62,530 nt of DNA from Subtercola sp. (GTDB lineage Bacteria; Actinomycetota; Actinomycetes; Actinomycetales; Microbacteriaceae): assembly GCA_025463765.1 (NCBI GenBank), contig JAODBC010000041.1:1-62530 (forward strand), given 5' to 3'. This document shows positions 47,901-55,135 of the stretch, in pieces. The translations under genes were made by a program, and so were the position numbers. Within the stretch, counting starts at the first letter, position 1. The number at the start of each line of letters is the position of its first letter. The notes under the pieces were generated by a model. The model saw only the letters and a program-made list of their open reading frames with translations, searched no databases and was not told the DNA's origin.

Positions 47901-48696
47901 AGAAAGTGTCGACGCCGAGGTCGAACGCGTCGTGTGGCTCGTCATGGAGCACGCGCAGAAGTACCCGCGCGAGTCTCTCATGGTGATCACCGCGAGCGCC
48001 AAACACGCGGTGCGGGTGCAACAGGCCGTTCTCGCTGCGTTCGCCAAGCGCAGCGACCTGAGCGACTTCATTCTGAAAGACGCGGCCGAGCCGTTCATGG
48101 TGGCGACGCTCGAGCAGTCTGTGGCGCAGAGCCGCGACCGTGTCATCTTCTCTGTCGGTTACGGGCGTACTCCGCACGGCCGTGTGCTCACGAACTTCGG
48201 GGCTCTCGCGAAGCCGGGCGGCGAACGCCTGCTCGCCGTGGGCATGACCCGCGCCCGCCGCTCCATGGATATCGTGAGCTGCTTCAAGCCCAACGACATC
48301 GACGAGGAGCGCATGACCTACGGGGTCGTCGCCCTGCGCCAGATCTTGACCGAGGCCGAGAACGGGCCGACGCCCGACACCTTCTCGAGCCCAGGGGATG
48401 CCCTGCTCATCGATCTCGCCCGCCGACTCGGTGCGCGTGGGCTCGAGGTCGCGTTCGAGCACCGTGGCAAGCTCACGCTCGTCGCCTCGTACGAGGGCCG
48501 GGCCATTGTGGTCGAGACAGATGCGGTGGTTCACTCGATGAGCCTGCGCGAGTCGCTGCGGCTGCGCCCCGACATGCTCAAGCGCCTCGGCTGGCACTAC
48601 CTGCGCGTGCACAGCTTCGAGCTCTTCACCGACCCCGAGGCGGTCGCCCAGCGCATCGCCACTGTCATCGGTGTGCGCCAACTCTCAGCCGTCTGA
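44944..48696 (+). CDS. SF1 helicase-like protein with degenerate ATPase motifs
   Basis: A 1250-aa protein from a GTG at 44944 with SF1 (DNA2/NAM7-like) helicase organisation. Motif Ia-like VLVVSPRRLSLRGIARRF, motif III-like VVAFGDPVTQTPSLF, LTRSYRAGGEDLAELVNHRFY (motif IV) and VGMTRARRSMDIV (motif VI) are visible. Walker A reads LPGTGGTQT, lacking the essential Lys, and Walker B reads ILVDAGATT, lacking the DE pair. A long helical insertion (about 390-780) separates the motifs, and the C-terminus (1150-1250) is nuclease- or Vsr-like in pattern. It is probably not an active translocase but a scaffold or nucleic-acid-binding protein. Transcribed alone. Confidence 0.85.
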   Translation: MWRADKKRDSDSELSEADEATSVWGRRGDSEGDDSGVRTGQVFSTDDLIEPAREHWREELALIGGTSPLIHFDDAPRSRVDLTTTHPSGLAQFITGNATLLSSLIRDELALRSARIAAGAITDKGVELRSIRGIDSVHLAIGLAEWKLDDQPFAAPVLLRPLSIRRYGRDFELKLRGNAFVNPELARALKDQFQITLDTDQMVALAATNGVFKPQPVIDHLRAVTSHLAWFSVAPRLLVSSFADVAPSMVADARQLDHPVLDSLAGSLTARRGVQESYHPVEATAQDARPPSTDTLLLDADAEQENVIAQIAEGNSLVVKTLPGTGGTQTIVNAVGSLIGQNKRVLVVSPRRLSLRGIARRFNDVGLPGVAVSPRTLRRDLIQSIGRNEKAMQPHVDDVDEALVRLRHVLIDYRQSLQRVDPLLKVSVLDALRELARLSLLPKPPATTARLNRPSLEALANGRSYAAKTLIKAAALGEFRYGPDDSPWYGATFDSADEAAKAHAIAKRLHRTDLPTLLTKAYELVGQTHMRQFTTLSELGSYLRLLLDLRETLDKFLPVVFDRSLTDIIAATGPRRDSAQMTGTSRRRLRSLAKEYVRPGVHIGDINASLRRIQQQRVLWHRFAAAGIPPEVPTGLDDVQVAFQSMSEDLARLDLPLGLAGTARQLSELPITELIELLEGLAADSEVLANLQERTALLDTLRELALDPLLTDLSQRHIPEGAVADELELAWWQSVLELMLANDRALLGANTGILDRLESDFKLVDEAHASVSGQLLAWQLAETWSVGLADHADEAAALKALLRTDTVDSVRLHRAAPYLSKVLAPVWLASPYEVADITDDVVFDAVILVDAGATTLAENAAAIRRARQVVAFGDPVTQTPSLFEIAVPAIVQPASSRAVEADAARSIEELASDSAMARLAELVPTLSLTRSYRAGGEDLAELVNHRFYNGKIDSLPWAGTFLGHGSLTLHYLDGAGGMPDSETGAVESVDAEVERVVWLVMEHAQKYPRESLMVITASAKHAVRVQQAVLAAFAKRSDLSDFILKDAAEPFMVATLEQSVAQSRDRVIFSVGYGRTPHGRVLTNFGALAKPGGERLLAVGMTRARRSMDIVSCFKPNDIDEERMTYGVVALRQILTEAENGPTPDTFSSPGDALLIDLARRLGARGLEVAFEHRGKLTLVASYEGRAIVVETDAVVHSMSLRESLRLRPDMLKRLGWHYLRVHSFELFTDPEAVAQRIATVIGVRQLSAV

Positions 48697-48776
48697 ATTT
48701 ATGGCCTTGTGAGCGACACGCGCTCACAAGGCGTCCCGCCCCGCGTCCCGCCCCTCCCGAAAAGCCCCCCAAAATC

Positions 48777-48838
48777 AATCGACTTTGCGAAAGGGCCCCC
48801 AAAACTTCGAGGTTAGGGGCCTATTCGCAAAGTCGATT
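48777..48838. repeat. Dispersed palindromic element, copy 3
   Basis: The left arm aatcgactttgcgaaagggc and the right arm ending ttcgcaaagtcgatt are near-perfect inverted repeats around cccccaa/ttagggg. It lies between two convergent genes. A partial extra left-half (cgaaaagccccccaaaat) directly precedes it at about 48758. Confidence 0.85.
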
Positions 48839-48844
48839 CTGCGC

Positions 48845-49117
48845 TCAGCCCCAGTGCGGGGGTTTGTCTGCGCGGAGGCGGGCGTCGTTGGGGCCTGCGC
48901 CTGAGGGGGGAGCGCCGGAGGAGGGAGCGCCGGAGCCGCGCGCGTCGCGGGGGTCGTCGGAATCTTCGCGAGCCTTCACTACAGCCAGCTCGGGGTGCAG
49001 CGTGGCCTCGGACTGAGGGTGGGCATCCGTGCCGTCGACGGGGTCGGTCTGCACACGACGACGCCCCACGCGCCGAACAGGCAGGCGGGGCGTCGAGGTG
49101 GGGGGGTCTTCGGTCAC
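48845..49117 (-). CDS. Small hypothetical protein (90 aa)
   Basis: A 90-aa polar protein from a GTG at 49117, without membrane segment or signal peptide. It begins acidic/Pro-rich (TEDPPTSTPRLPVRR), has a basic stretch VRRVGRRRVQTDPVDGTD and ends DKPPHWG. Small proteins with this kind of RRVGRRR and terminal PPHW pattern occur near mscL in related genera, by memory only. The 5' end lies within a tandem-repeat region that also carries the mscL stop codon, so the two may share a transcript. Confidence 0.6.
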   Translation of the reverse strand: MTEDPPTSTPRLPVRRVGRRRVQTDPVDGTDAHPQSEATLHPELAVVKAREDSDDPRDARGSGAPSSGAPPSGAGPNDARLRADKPPHWG

Positions 49118-49206
49118 ACTGAGTCTTCGGTCATCGTAGTCTTCGGTCAGTCGTAGTCTCGGTCACTTGTTGTCTCGGTCACTCGTAGTCTCGGTCACTC
49201 GTTGGG
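49107..49206. repeat. Six degenerate 16-17-bp tandem repeats between mscL and the next gene
   Basis: Units of the form tcttcggtcatcgtag or tctcggtcactcgtag run from inside the start of the 90-aa gene (its GTG is in the first unit) to the stop codon of mscL (in the last unit). The last four units are the most alike. Confidence 0.9.
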
Positions 49207-49707
49207 CCAGGGCGGGCCACTCATCTGACCAGCAGAGCTTTGACCAGCAGAGCCCTGACCCGCCGCATCCGGCAGGCCGGGGCTCGGCGACACCGGCGTC
49301 GTGCGCTGTGCGGCGGCGAGCAGGTCGCGAATCTCGGTGAGCAGCTCGAGGTCGGTCGGCGGAGTCTCGGCGACGGCCTCTTCTTGCGGGCTCTGCTTGC
49401 TCTTGAAGAACGACACCTTCTTGAGGTGGTTGATGGGCAGCACGAACACGAAGTACACCACCACGGCGACGAGCAAAAACTGGATGATCGCTGCCAGCAC
49501 GAGCCCGAATTGCAGGGTGCTCGCGCCGATCTGCACCTGGAATGCGTTGCTCAGGTCGCTGGCATCGAAGATCGCCGCGATCAACGGATTGAAGATGCCG
49601 TTGACGATGGAGCCGACGATGGCGGTGAACGCCGCGCCGATGACCACGGCGACGGCCAGATCGATGACGTTGCCGCGCAGAATGAACTCTTTGAAGCCTT
49701 TGATCAC
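49195..49707 (-). CDS. mscL: Large-conductance mechanosensitive channel MscL
   Basis: A 170-aa MscL. The N-terminal amphipathic helix and TM1 read MIKGFKEFILRGNVIDLAVAV then VIGAAFTAIVGSIVNGIFNP; TM2 is QFLLVAVVVYFVFVLPINHLKK. A periplasmic loop of about 30 residues separates them, and the cytoplasmic helix includes TDLELLTEIRDLL. It acts as a pentameric emergency valve for hypo-osmotic shock. The C-terminal extension (Gly/Ser/Pro-rich, repeated GQGSAGQSSAGQ) is longer than usual. It is followed by six tandem repeats. fmdB and 5-FTHF cyclo-ligase lie upstream on the same strand. Confidence 0.95.
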   Translation of the reverse strand: MIKGFKEFILRGNVIDLAVAVVIGAAFTAIVGSIVNGIFNPLIAAIFDASDLSNAFQVQIGASTLQFGLVLAAIIQFLLVAVVVYFVFVLPINHLKKVSFFKSKQSPQEEAVAETPPTDLELLTEIRDLLAAAQRTTPVSPSPGLPDAAGQGSAGQSSAGQMSGPPWPNE

Positions 49708-49713
49708 GTGCTG

Positions 49714-50076
49714 CTACTCCTTCTTGGCTGCTGCCGCTGCGGTGGGCTTCGACGATTCCGACTTCGACGGCGTCGTGCTCGACGAGGTGTCGCCGCCGCT
49801 CTTCGACGAGCCTTCGCCCGAACCGCCCGAACCGCCCGACTTCTCACCGCTCGACTTCTCGCCGCCCGACTTCTTCGGCCCGTCAGACGTGCTCGATGCC
49901 GCGCGCGAGTCGTTGCGGTAGAACCCTGAACCGTTGAACGTCACCCCGACGGCGCCGAACACCTTGCGCAGCTTTCCGCCGCATACCGGGCACTCGGTGA
50001 GGCTGTCGTCGGTGAACGCCTGCTGAATGTCGAAGGCGTTGTCGCACTCGGTGCAGCGATATGAATAAGTGGGCAC
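49714..50076 (-). CDS. fmdB: FmdB-family zinc-ribbon protein
   Basis: A 120-aa protein starting MPTYSYRCTECDNAFDIQQ, with two CxxC pairs (CTEC and CPVC) forming a zinc ribbon and then GVTFNGSGFYRNDSR, all hallmarks of FmdB-like regulators. The remaining half is a Ser/Gly/Lys low-complexity tail. The family is named after a putative regulator of formamidase but its role is unclear. It lies 6 bp upstream of mscL and 36 bp after the cyclo-ligase gene on the same strand, the usual actinobacterial order. Confidence 0.93.
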   Translation of the reverse strand: MPTYSYRCTECDNAFDIQQAFTDDSLTECPVCGGKLRKVFGAVGVTFNGSGFYRNDSRAASSTSDGPKKSGGEKSSGEKSGGSGGSGEGSSKSGGDTSSSTTPSKSESSKPTAAAAAKKE

Positions 50077-50112
50077 AAAAACTCCTGTTGAACAGTGAAA
50101 GAACAGTAAAGA

Positions 50113-50691
50113 TCAAAAAGTGAGGATGCGCGACGGGGTGACGACCCCGTTCACGGGCTGGTCGTGCACCTCGCGCGGCACGGAATCCAGCAACTCATCA
50201 TCGTAGATCACCGCGTAGACCGGCGGGCACTTCTGCATGGATCCGAGGGTTTTGTCGAAGTATCCGCGCCCCCAGCCCATGCGCATTCCGCCTCGATCGA
50301 CGGCGGCAGCAGGAATGACGATGAGGTCGACGTCGTTGATCGCGATCGGCCCGAGCGGTTCTCCGACCACTTCGGGCATGCCGTGCGGACCCTCTGTCTC
50401 GGTCTCGCCGTCACCGTGAGCCCAGTCGAGCAGCCCGTCTTCACGCGAGATCGGCAGCAGTACCTCGACACCGTTCGCCAGCGCCCAGTTCAGAAAGGGC
50501 CGAGTATTCGGCTCGTTCTGACCTGACAGATAACACGCCACTCGCGTGGCGCCGGTCGAGCCGACCAACGACACGAGGTTCGCCGTGAACGCCGCCGTAG
50601 CGGCCTGCCGTTCGGTCGAGGTGCGGGTTCGCCGTCGTTCCCGAAGCTCCGCGCGCAGTGCGCGCTTGATGTTGCTCGTCGAAGACAGCAT
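50113..50691 (-). CDS. 5-formyltetrahydrofolate cyclo-ligase
   Basis: A 192-aa enzyme converting 5-formyl-THF and ATP to 5,10-methenyl-THF. The N-terminal basic helix (NIKRALRAELRERRRTRT) and the conserved C-terminal block DLIVIPAAAVDRGGMRMGWGRGYFDKTL, with the glycine-rich ATP and folate site, identify the family. Length is standard. It is divergent from galU across about 83 bp. Confidence 0.93.
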   Translation of the reverse strand: MLSSTSNIKRALRAELRERRRTRTSTERQAATAAFTANLVSLVGSTGATRVACYLSGQNEPNTRPFLNWALANGVEVLLPISREDGLLDWAHGDGETETEGPHGMPEVVGEPLGPIAINDVDLIVIPAAAVDRGGMRMGWGRGYFDKTLGSMQKCPPVYAVIYDDELLDSVPREVHDQPVNGVVTPSRILTF

Positions 50692-50774
50692 GGGTCGATT
50701 TTACCCTCGTCGTATGTCACCGATGTTTCGGTACCGCCCCAAGAGTGGGGGCATTTTTCGCTAATGTAACCCTT

Positions 50775-51662
50775 ATGACCTCACCTATCACCAAAGTAGT
50801 GATTCCTGCGGCCGGACTCGGCACTCGTTTTCTGCCCGCCACCAAGGCGATGCCGAAAGAAATGCTTCCGGTGGTCGACAAACCGGCCATCCAGTACGTG
50901 GTCGAAGAAGCGGTCGCTGCGGGTCTGGTCGATGTGCTCGTCGTGATCGGGCGCAACAAGAATGCGCTGGCGAACCACTTCGACCGCAACACCGAGCTCG
51001 AGTCGAACCTCGAGGCGAAGGGTGACAATCACCGCCTGAAGATGGTCGACGACGCGTCGAAGCTGGCCGATGTGCATTTCGTGCGCCAGGGTGACCCCAA
51101 GGGCCTCGGCCACGCGGTGCTGCGAGCCAAGATGCACGTGGGCAACCAGCCGTTCGCGGTGATGCTGGGTGACGACCTCATCGATGCTCGCGATATTCTG
51201 CTGAGCCGCATGCTCGACATTCAGAACGACAGGCAAGCCAGCGTGATCGCCCTCATGGAGGTCGAGCCGTCGCAGGCGCACCTGTACGGCATCGCGTCGA
51301 TCGAAGACACCGACGAAGAAGACGTGGTGCGCATCACGGGCCTCGTCGAGAAGCCCGATCCGGGTACCCAGCCGTCGAACTACGCCATCATCGGCCGGTA
51401 CGTGCTGTGCCCCGAGGTGTTCGAGGTGCTCGAGAAGACCGAGCCCGGTAAGGGCGGCGAGATCCAGCTGACGGATGCCCTGCAGACCATGATCGCCGGC
51501 CCCATCGCCGGTGGCGTCTACGGTGTCGTCTTCCGCGGCCGCCGGTACGACACCGGTGACCGGCTGGACTACATCAAGGCGATCATCCGCCTCGCCAGCG
51601 AACGCGAAGACCTCGGCCCAGACCTGCGCCCCTGGATCAAGGAATTCGCAGCCGACCTGTGA
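50775..51662 (+). CDS. galU: UTP-glucose-1-phosphate uridylyltransferase
   Basis: A 295-aa nucleotidyltransferase from the ATG at 50775. The signature VVIPAAGLGTRFLPATKAMPKEMLPVVDKPAIQYVVEE contains the GxGTRxLPxTK nucleotide-binding loop; VMLGDDLID carries the metal Asp, and GLVEKP and KGGEIQLTDAL are typical. It makes UDP-glucose for trehalose, cell-wall and exopolysaccharide synthesis. There is no ribosome-binding site; a -10-like TAATGT ends 7 bases before the ATG, so the message is probably leaderless. Confidence 0.95.
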   Translation: MTSPITKVVIPAAGLGTRFLPATKAMPKEMLPVVDKPAIQYVVEEAVAAGLVDVLVVIGRNKNALANHFDRNTELESNLEAKGDNHRLKMVDDASKLADVHFVRQGDPKGLGHAVLRAKMHVGNQPFAVMLGDDLIDARDILLSRMLDIQNDRQASVIALMEVEPSQAHLYGIASIEDTDEEDVVRITGLVEKPDPGTQPSNYAIIGRYVLCPEVFEVLEKTEPGKGGEIQLTDALQTMIAGPIAGGVYGVVFRGRRYDTGDRLDYIKAIIRLASEREDLGPDLRPWIKEFAADL

Positions 51663-51704
51663 GAATTGCGCTTCTTCGGCTCGTGTAGCTGATTATCATT
51701 GCCT

Positions 51705-52358
51705 ATGTTCGTTCCGAGCCTCGCCGAGGGTGCCATTGGCATTCGTCCCATTCGAATCCGCGATTCAAAGGCACTGGAGAACGAGCTCATCGCCAACCGT
51801 GCGTGGCTGCGCAAGTGGGAGGCCACCAGCCCGAACGCTCCGATGTCGTTCGACACCCGGGCGAGCATCCGGTCGCTGCAGCAGAACGCACGGGCGGGGT
51901 ACGGTCTGCCGTTCGTCATCGAGTACAAGGGTGAGGTCGCGGGTCAGCTGAACGTCTCGTCGATCAGCTACGGGTCGGTGTCGTCGGCGAGCATCGGGTA
52001 CTGGGTCGCTGAGCGGTTCGCGGGGCTGAACATCACCCCGACGGTCGTGGCGCTGGCGACCGACCACTGTTTCTACTCGGTGGGGCTGCACCGCGTGGAG
52101 ATCTGCATTCGCCCCGAGAACGCACCGAGCCTGCGGGTCGTCGAGAAGCTCGGGTTTCGCTACGAAGGGCTGCGGCGGCGCTACATTCACATCAACGGCG
52201 ACTGGCGTGATCATTTCTGTTTCGCTCTGGTGGGGGAGGAGTTGCCCGTCGGTGTGCTGCGGCGCTGGAAAGAGGGCGGCGTGCCGCCCGGGCAGGGCAG
52301 TGTTCCCGAGGCCGATCGGGTCGAGGCGCTGACCCAGATTCCGACGCGCAACCGCTGA
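51705..52358 (+). CDS. GNAT N-acetyltransferase, RimJ/RimL-like
   Basis: About 217 aa from the ATG at 51705 (a TTG two codons earlier is the alternative). The RimJ/L pattern is clear: IGIRPIRIRDSKALENELI, the middle strand GEVAGQLNVSSISYG, the acetyl-CoA region IGYWVAERFAGLNITPTVV, and VEICIRPENAPSLRVVEKLGFRYEG. Members acetylate the N-terminal alanine of ribosomal proteins S5, S18 or L12. The terminal region with DWRDHFCFALVGEE is standard. TATCAT ends 5 bases before the ATG, so the transcript is likely leaderless. It follows galU by 42 bp. Confidence 0.9.
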   Translation: MFVPSLAEGAIGIRPIRIRDSKALENELIANRAWLRKWEATSPNAPMSFDTRASIRSLQQNARAGYGLPFVIEYKGEVAGQLNVSSISYGSVSSASIGYWVAERFAGLNITPTVVALATDHCFYSVGLHRVEICIRPENAPSLRVVEKLGFRYEGLRRRYIHINGDWRDHFCFALVGEELPVGVLRRWKEGGVPPGQGSVPEADRVEALTQIPTRNR

Positions 52359-52532
52359 CGTCGGCACCGCGCGCTTTCTGTAGAGTCGGTCTCCGGCCTG
52401 CGCGTGCGGTTCTAGCCGGGAAAGTGACTCCACGGGGTTCGGGTTCAGGCTCGGGTTGAGGTTCGCCGGGCAGGGGCGACACGCGGCCTCCGGTTGGGCC
52501 GAATAGCGCCGTCGGCCTCATACCGTAGACCC

Positions 52533-53564
52533 ATGACATCAGACTGGCTGGGCGGAGGCCTCATCGTCGGCCTCGCGGCCGTGCTCTGGCTGATCTACCT
52601 GCTGCCGACGTGGTTTCGGCGCAATGAATTCAACGCCAACGAGCGCAATGTCGTGCGGTTACAGCAGACGCTTCGTATTCTCGCCGAGACGGCAGAGGTG
52701 CCAGAAGAAGTGCGTGCCGAGACGAATGCGAAGAGCGTGGCAGAGCACCAGCGGCTGCTTCGTCAAGCGACGATCAAGAGCATTCCTCCCGCGGTACGTG
52801 CGGCGGGCAAGATCCGTCGCGCGCGCGCGGTGACATCGGCGATTCTGCTCGTATCGGTCGGGGTCGCCGTGCTGGGGTCGGTTCAGGTTGCCGTGAACGG
52901 TGCCTGGATCGTGCTCGTGGCCGGCGTACTTGCCGCCGTGCTGTGCGTCACACGGCTCGGCAGGCTGGCGAAACTCGGCCGGGCGCTGAAGCTCCCTGCG
53001 CGCGATGCGAGCACCATCGATTCCTTCGTCATCGTGGGTGCCGGGTCGTCTCTCGACTTCGGCGGCAGTACCTCTCTCGTCGACTCCATCGGAGGCTCCG
53101 GCGTGAGGTTCGAGGCCGACGACGACGAATACGCCGATGCTGACGGCGAGGCAGCGGATGCTCTGGTCGACGACTCCGGCTGGACTCCGGTACCCCTGCC
53201 CAAGCCGCTCTACACCGAGCGCCGCCGCTTGCGTCAGCTGAACATGGGGCAGCCGGTGGCGTCGTCGTTCGGAGCGCCGAGTTCGGTGTCGGTCGGTTTC
53301 GCCGAGCAGACCGCAGAGCACGCCGAGAGCGCGCTGCGAGCTGCGGCGGCATCGTCGGAAGCCGCTTTGCGCGCGAGTTATGCGGCTGCTGATGCCGATT
53401 CCGTTGCAGATGCTGTCGCCACAGCGGATGCCGTCACCGACGTCGCACCGCAAACTACTGCCCCGGTCATTCCAAGCCGTTTCAGCACGATGGGCATCGT
53501 CGACGATCTCGACACCGGCCCGCTCGACGTCGATCGGGTTCTCGCGCGGCGCCGCGCAGGATAG
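52533..53564 (+). CDS. Conserved membrane protein with long cytoplasmic tail
   Basis: About 343 aa from the ATG at 52533. An N-terminal helix (GGLIVGLAAVLWLIYLLPTWF) is followed by a charged helical segment (RRNEFNANERNVVRLQQTLRILAE), two closely spaced TM helices (TSAILLVSVGVAVLGSVQVAV, IVLVAGVLAAVLCV) and a 190-residue acidic cytoplasmic tail containing GWTPVPLPKPLY. The layout matches a family of conserved actinobacterial membrane proteins of unknown role found downstream of galU/acetyltransferase genes. TACCGT ends 6 bases before the ATG, suggesting a leaderless message. It is not SepF or SepH. Confidence 0.82.
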   Translation: MTSDWLGGGLIVGLAAVLWLIYLLPTWFRRNEFNANERNVVRLQQTLRILAETAEVPEEVRAETNAKSVAEHQRLLRQATIKSIPPAVRAAGKIRRARAVTSAILLVSVGVAVLGSVQVAVNGAWIVLVAGVLAAVLCVTRLGRLAKLGRALKLPARDASTIDSFVIVGAGSSLDFGGSTSLVDSIGGSGVRFEADDDEYADADGEAADALVDDSGWTPVPLPKPLYTERRRLRQLNMGQPVASSFGAPSSVSVGFAEQTAEHAESALRAAAASSEAALRASYAAADADSVADAVATADAVTDVAPQTTAPVIPSRFSTMGIVDDLDTGPLDVDRVLARRRAG

Positions 53565-53626
53565 CAATTCTCTTCGCCTCGATCTAGGACGCCTGGGCAT
53601 CCGTTCTCCGGTGTAACGTTTCACCC

Positions 53627-54631
53627 ATGCGCTATAGATACCTCGGCAACAGCGGCCTCAAAGTCTCGGAACTCACCTACGGAAACTGGCTCACGCACGG
53701 TTCGCAAGTCGAAAACGACACGGCGAAAGCCTGCGTTCGTGCGGCCCTCGACGTGGGCATCTCGAGCTTCGATACCGCCGACGTCTACGCAAACACCCAG
53801 GCCGAGGTCGTGCTCGGCGAGGCGCTGAAGGGCGAGCGCCGCGAGTCGCTCGAGATCTTCACGAAGGTCTATGGCCCCACCGGACCCAAGGGCCACAACG
53901 ATACCGGCCTCTCTCGTAAGCACATCACCGAGTCGATCAATGCCTCGCTGAAGCGCCTGCAGACCGACTACGTCGATCTGTATCAGGCACACCGCTACGA
54001 CGTCGAGACTCCGCTCGAAGAGACGATGCAGACGTTCGCCGACCTCGTGCGGGCCGGCAAGGTGCTTTACATCGGAGTGAGCGAGTGGAACGCCCGCCAG
54101 CTTCGCGAGGGGCATGCGCTTGCGCAGCAGCTGGGCATCCAGCTCGTCTCGAACCAGCCGGAATACTCGATGCTCTGGCGGGTGATCGAAGCAGAGGTCG
54201 AGCCGGCCTCGCGCGAACTCGGCATCTCGCAGATCGTCTGGTCGCCTATCGCCCAGGGTGTGCTCACGGGCAAGTACACGGCCGGCGGGCCGCTGCCAAC
54301 GGGGAGTCGCGCGACTGACGAGAGCGGCGGTGCGGCCATGATCAAGCGCTGGCTGCAAGATGACGTGCTCAACGCTGTAGCCGAGCTCGCCCCGATCGCC
54401 GCCGACCTCGGCCTCACCCAGGCCCAGCTGGCCCTGGCGTGGGTGCTGAGCAACGATAACGTCGCCGCGGCGATCATCGGTGCCTCACGGCCGGAACAGG
54501 TCACCTCGAACGCCGAGGCCTCTGGGGTGACGCTCTCGCCCGAGGTTCTCGCGCGCATCGACGAGATCGTCGGGCCGCTGGCTTCGACTGACCCGTCACT
54601 GACGCAGATGCCGCAGGCGCGGCAGGCCTAG
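53627..54631 (+). CDS. Aldo/keto reductase (voltage-gated K+ channel beta-subunit type)
   Basis: A 334-aa AKR. The TIM-barrel catalytic tetrad is visible: D53-type Asp in FDTADVYAN with its Tyr, Lys in EIFTKVYGP and His in YQAHRYD. NADPH-binding residues are in the C-terminal AAIIGASRPEQV. It is closest to the KCNAB/YghZ-like branch, which reduces aldehydes including methylglyoxal. TAACGT ends 7 bases before the ATG, so it is another probable leaderless transcript. Standard length. Confidence 0.93.
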   Translation: MRYRYLGNSGLKVSELTYGNWLTHGSQVENDTAKACVRAALDVGISSFDTADVYANTQAEVVLGEALKGERRESLEIFTKVYGPTGPKGHNDTGLSRKHITESINASLKRLQTDYVDLYQAHRYDVETPLEETMQTFADLVRAGKVLYIGVSEWNARQLREGHALAQQLGIQLVSNQPEYSMLWRVIEAEVEPASRELGISQIVWSPIAQGVLTGKYTAGGPLPTGSRATDESGGAAMIKRWLQDDVLNAVAELAPIAADLGLTQAQLALAWVLSNDNVAAAIIGASRPEQVTSNAEASGVTLSPEVLARIDEIVGPLASTDPSLTQMPQARQA

Positions 54632-54790
54632 CCGGTCGGGCTGGGCGCCACGCGAGAGCGACTCTTGCAGGCGAGATGAGCCGCCGCGCCCGTCGCGTTC
54701 GTGCGAAAGAGTCGTTCTCGGCGCCGGCTTACGGGTTCGGTGGTTTTCTGTCGGAGCAGCTTGCGTGATAGTCTGCGTAAGTTGTTTTGA

Positions 54791-54863
54791 GGGGCTATGG
54801 CGCAGTTGGTAGCGCGCCTCGTTCGCATCGAGGAGGTCAGGAGTTCGAATCTCCTTAGCTCCA
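54791..54863 (+). tRNA. tRNA-Ala(CGC)
   Basis: Acceptor GGGGCTA/TAGCTCC, D-arm GCGC/GCGC, anticodon stem CCTCG/CGAGG with loop TTCGCAT (anticodon CGC), T-loop TTCGAAT. No CCA is encoded. A strong terminator follows. Confidence 0.95.
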
Positions 54864-54872
54864 CAACAACAA

Positions 54873-54905
54873 GAAAGGCCCGCTCATCGAGCGGGCCTTT
54901 CTTTT
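54873..54905 (+). terminator. Rho-independent terminator of tRNA-Ala
   Basis: A 12-bp stem (aaaggcccgctc / gagcgggccttt) with a 3-nt loop followed by cttttg, 10 bp after the tRNA. Confidence 0.92.
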
Positions 54906-55135
54906 GTCGTGATCGGGGCAGCGTGACGAAACTTCACGAGGCTGAGAACGTCAGGGCCACCCTGCGCAACGCGGGTTGTCTCGCGTGCGTCTGAGTAGTG
55001 GCGGCGCCCGAGTGAGTAGTCGCCGAAAAGCTCAGCGTCTCTAGGCGTTACAGTGCGAAGCGAGTCATTTCGCTCCCGTGCACCACCCACCCGCTTCACG
55101 AGCTGCGGTCAGAACCCGCAGGGGGGAATCATCTC

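Noticed and set aside
44971..48681. Very long antisense frames opposite the helicase-like gene
   Set aside because: High GC leaves antisense frames open; their residue composition (Gly/Arg/Val-rich without domain motifs) is not protein-like.
52359..52532. Possible tRNA- or RNA-like fold in the gap before the membrane protein gene
   Set aside because: No cloverleaf or stable long stem could be drawn; only G/T-rich short repeats (gttcgggttc, ctcgggttga) are present.
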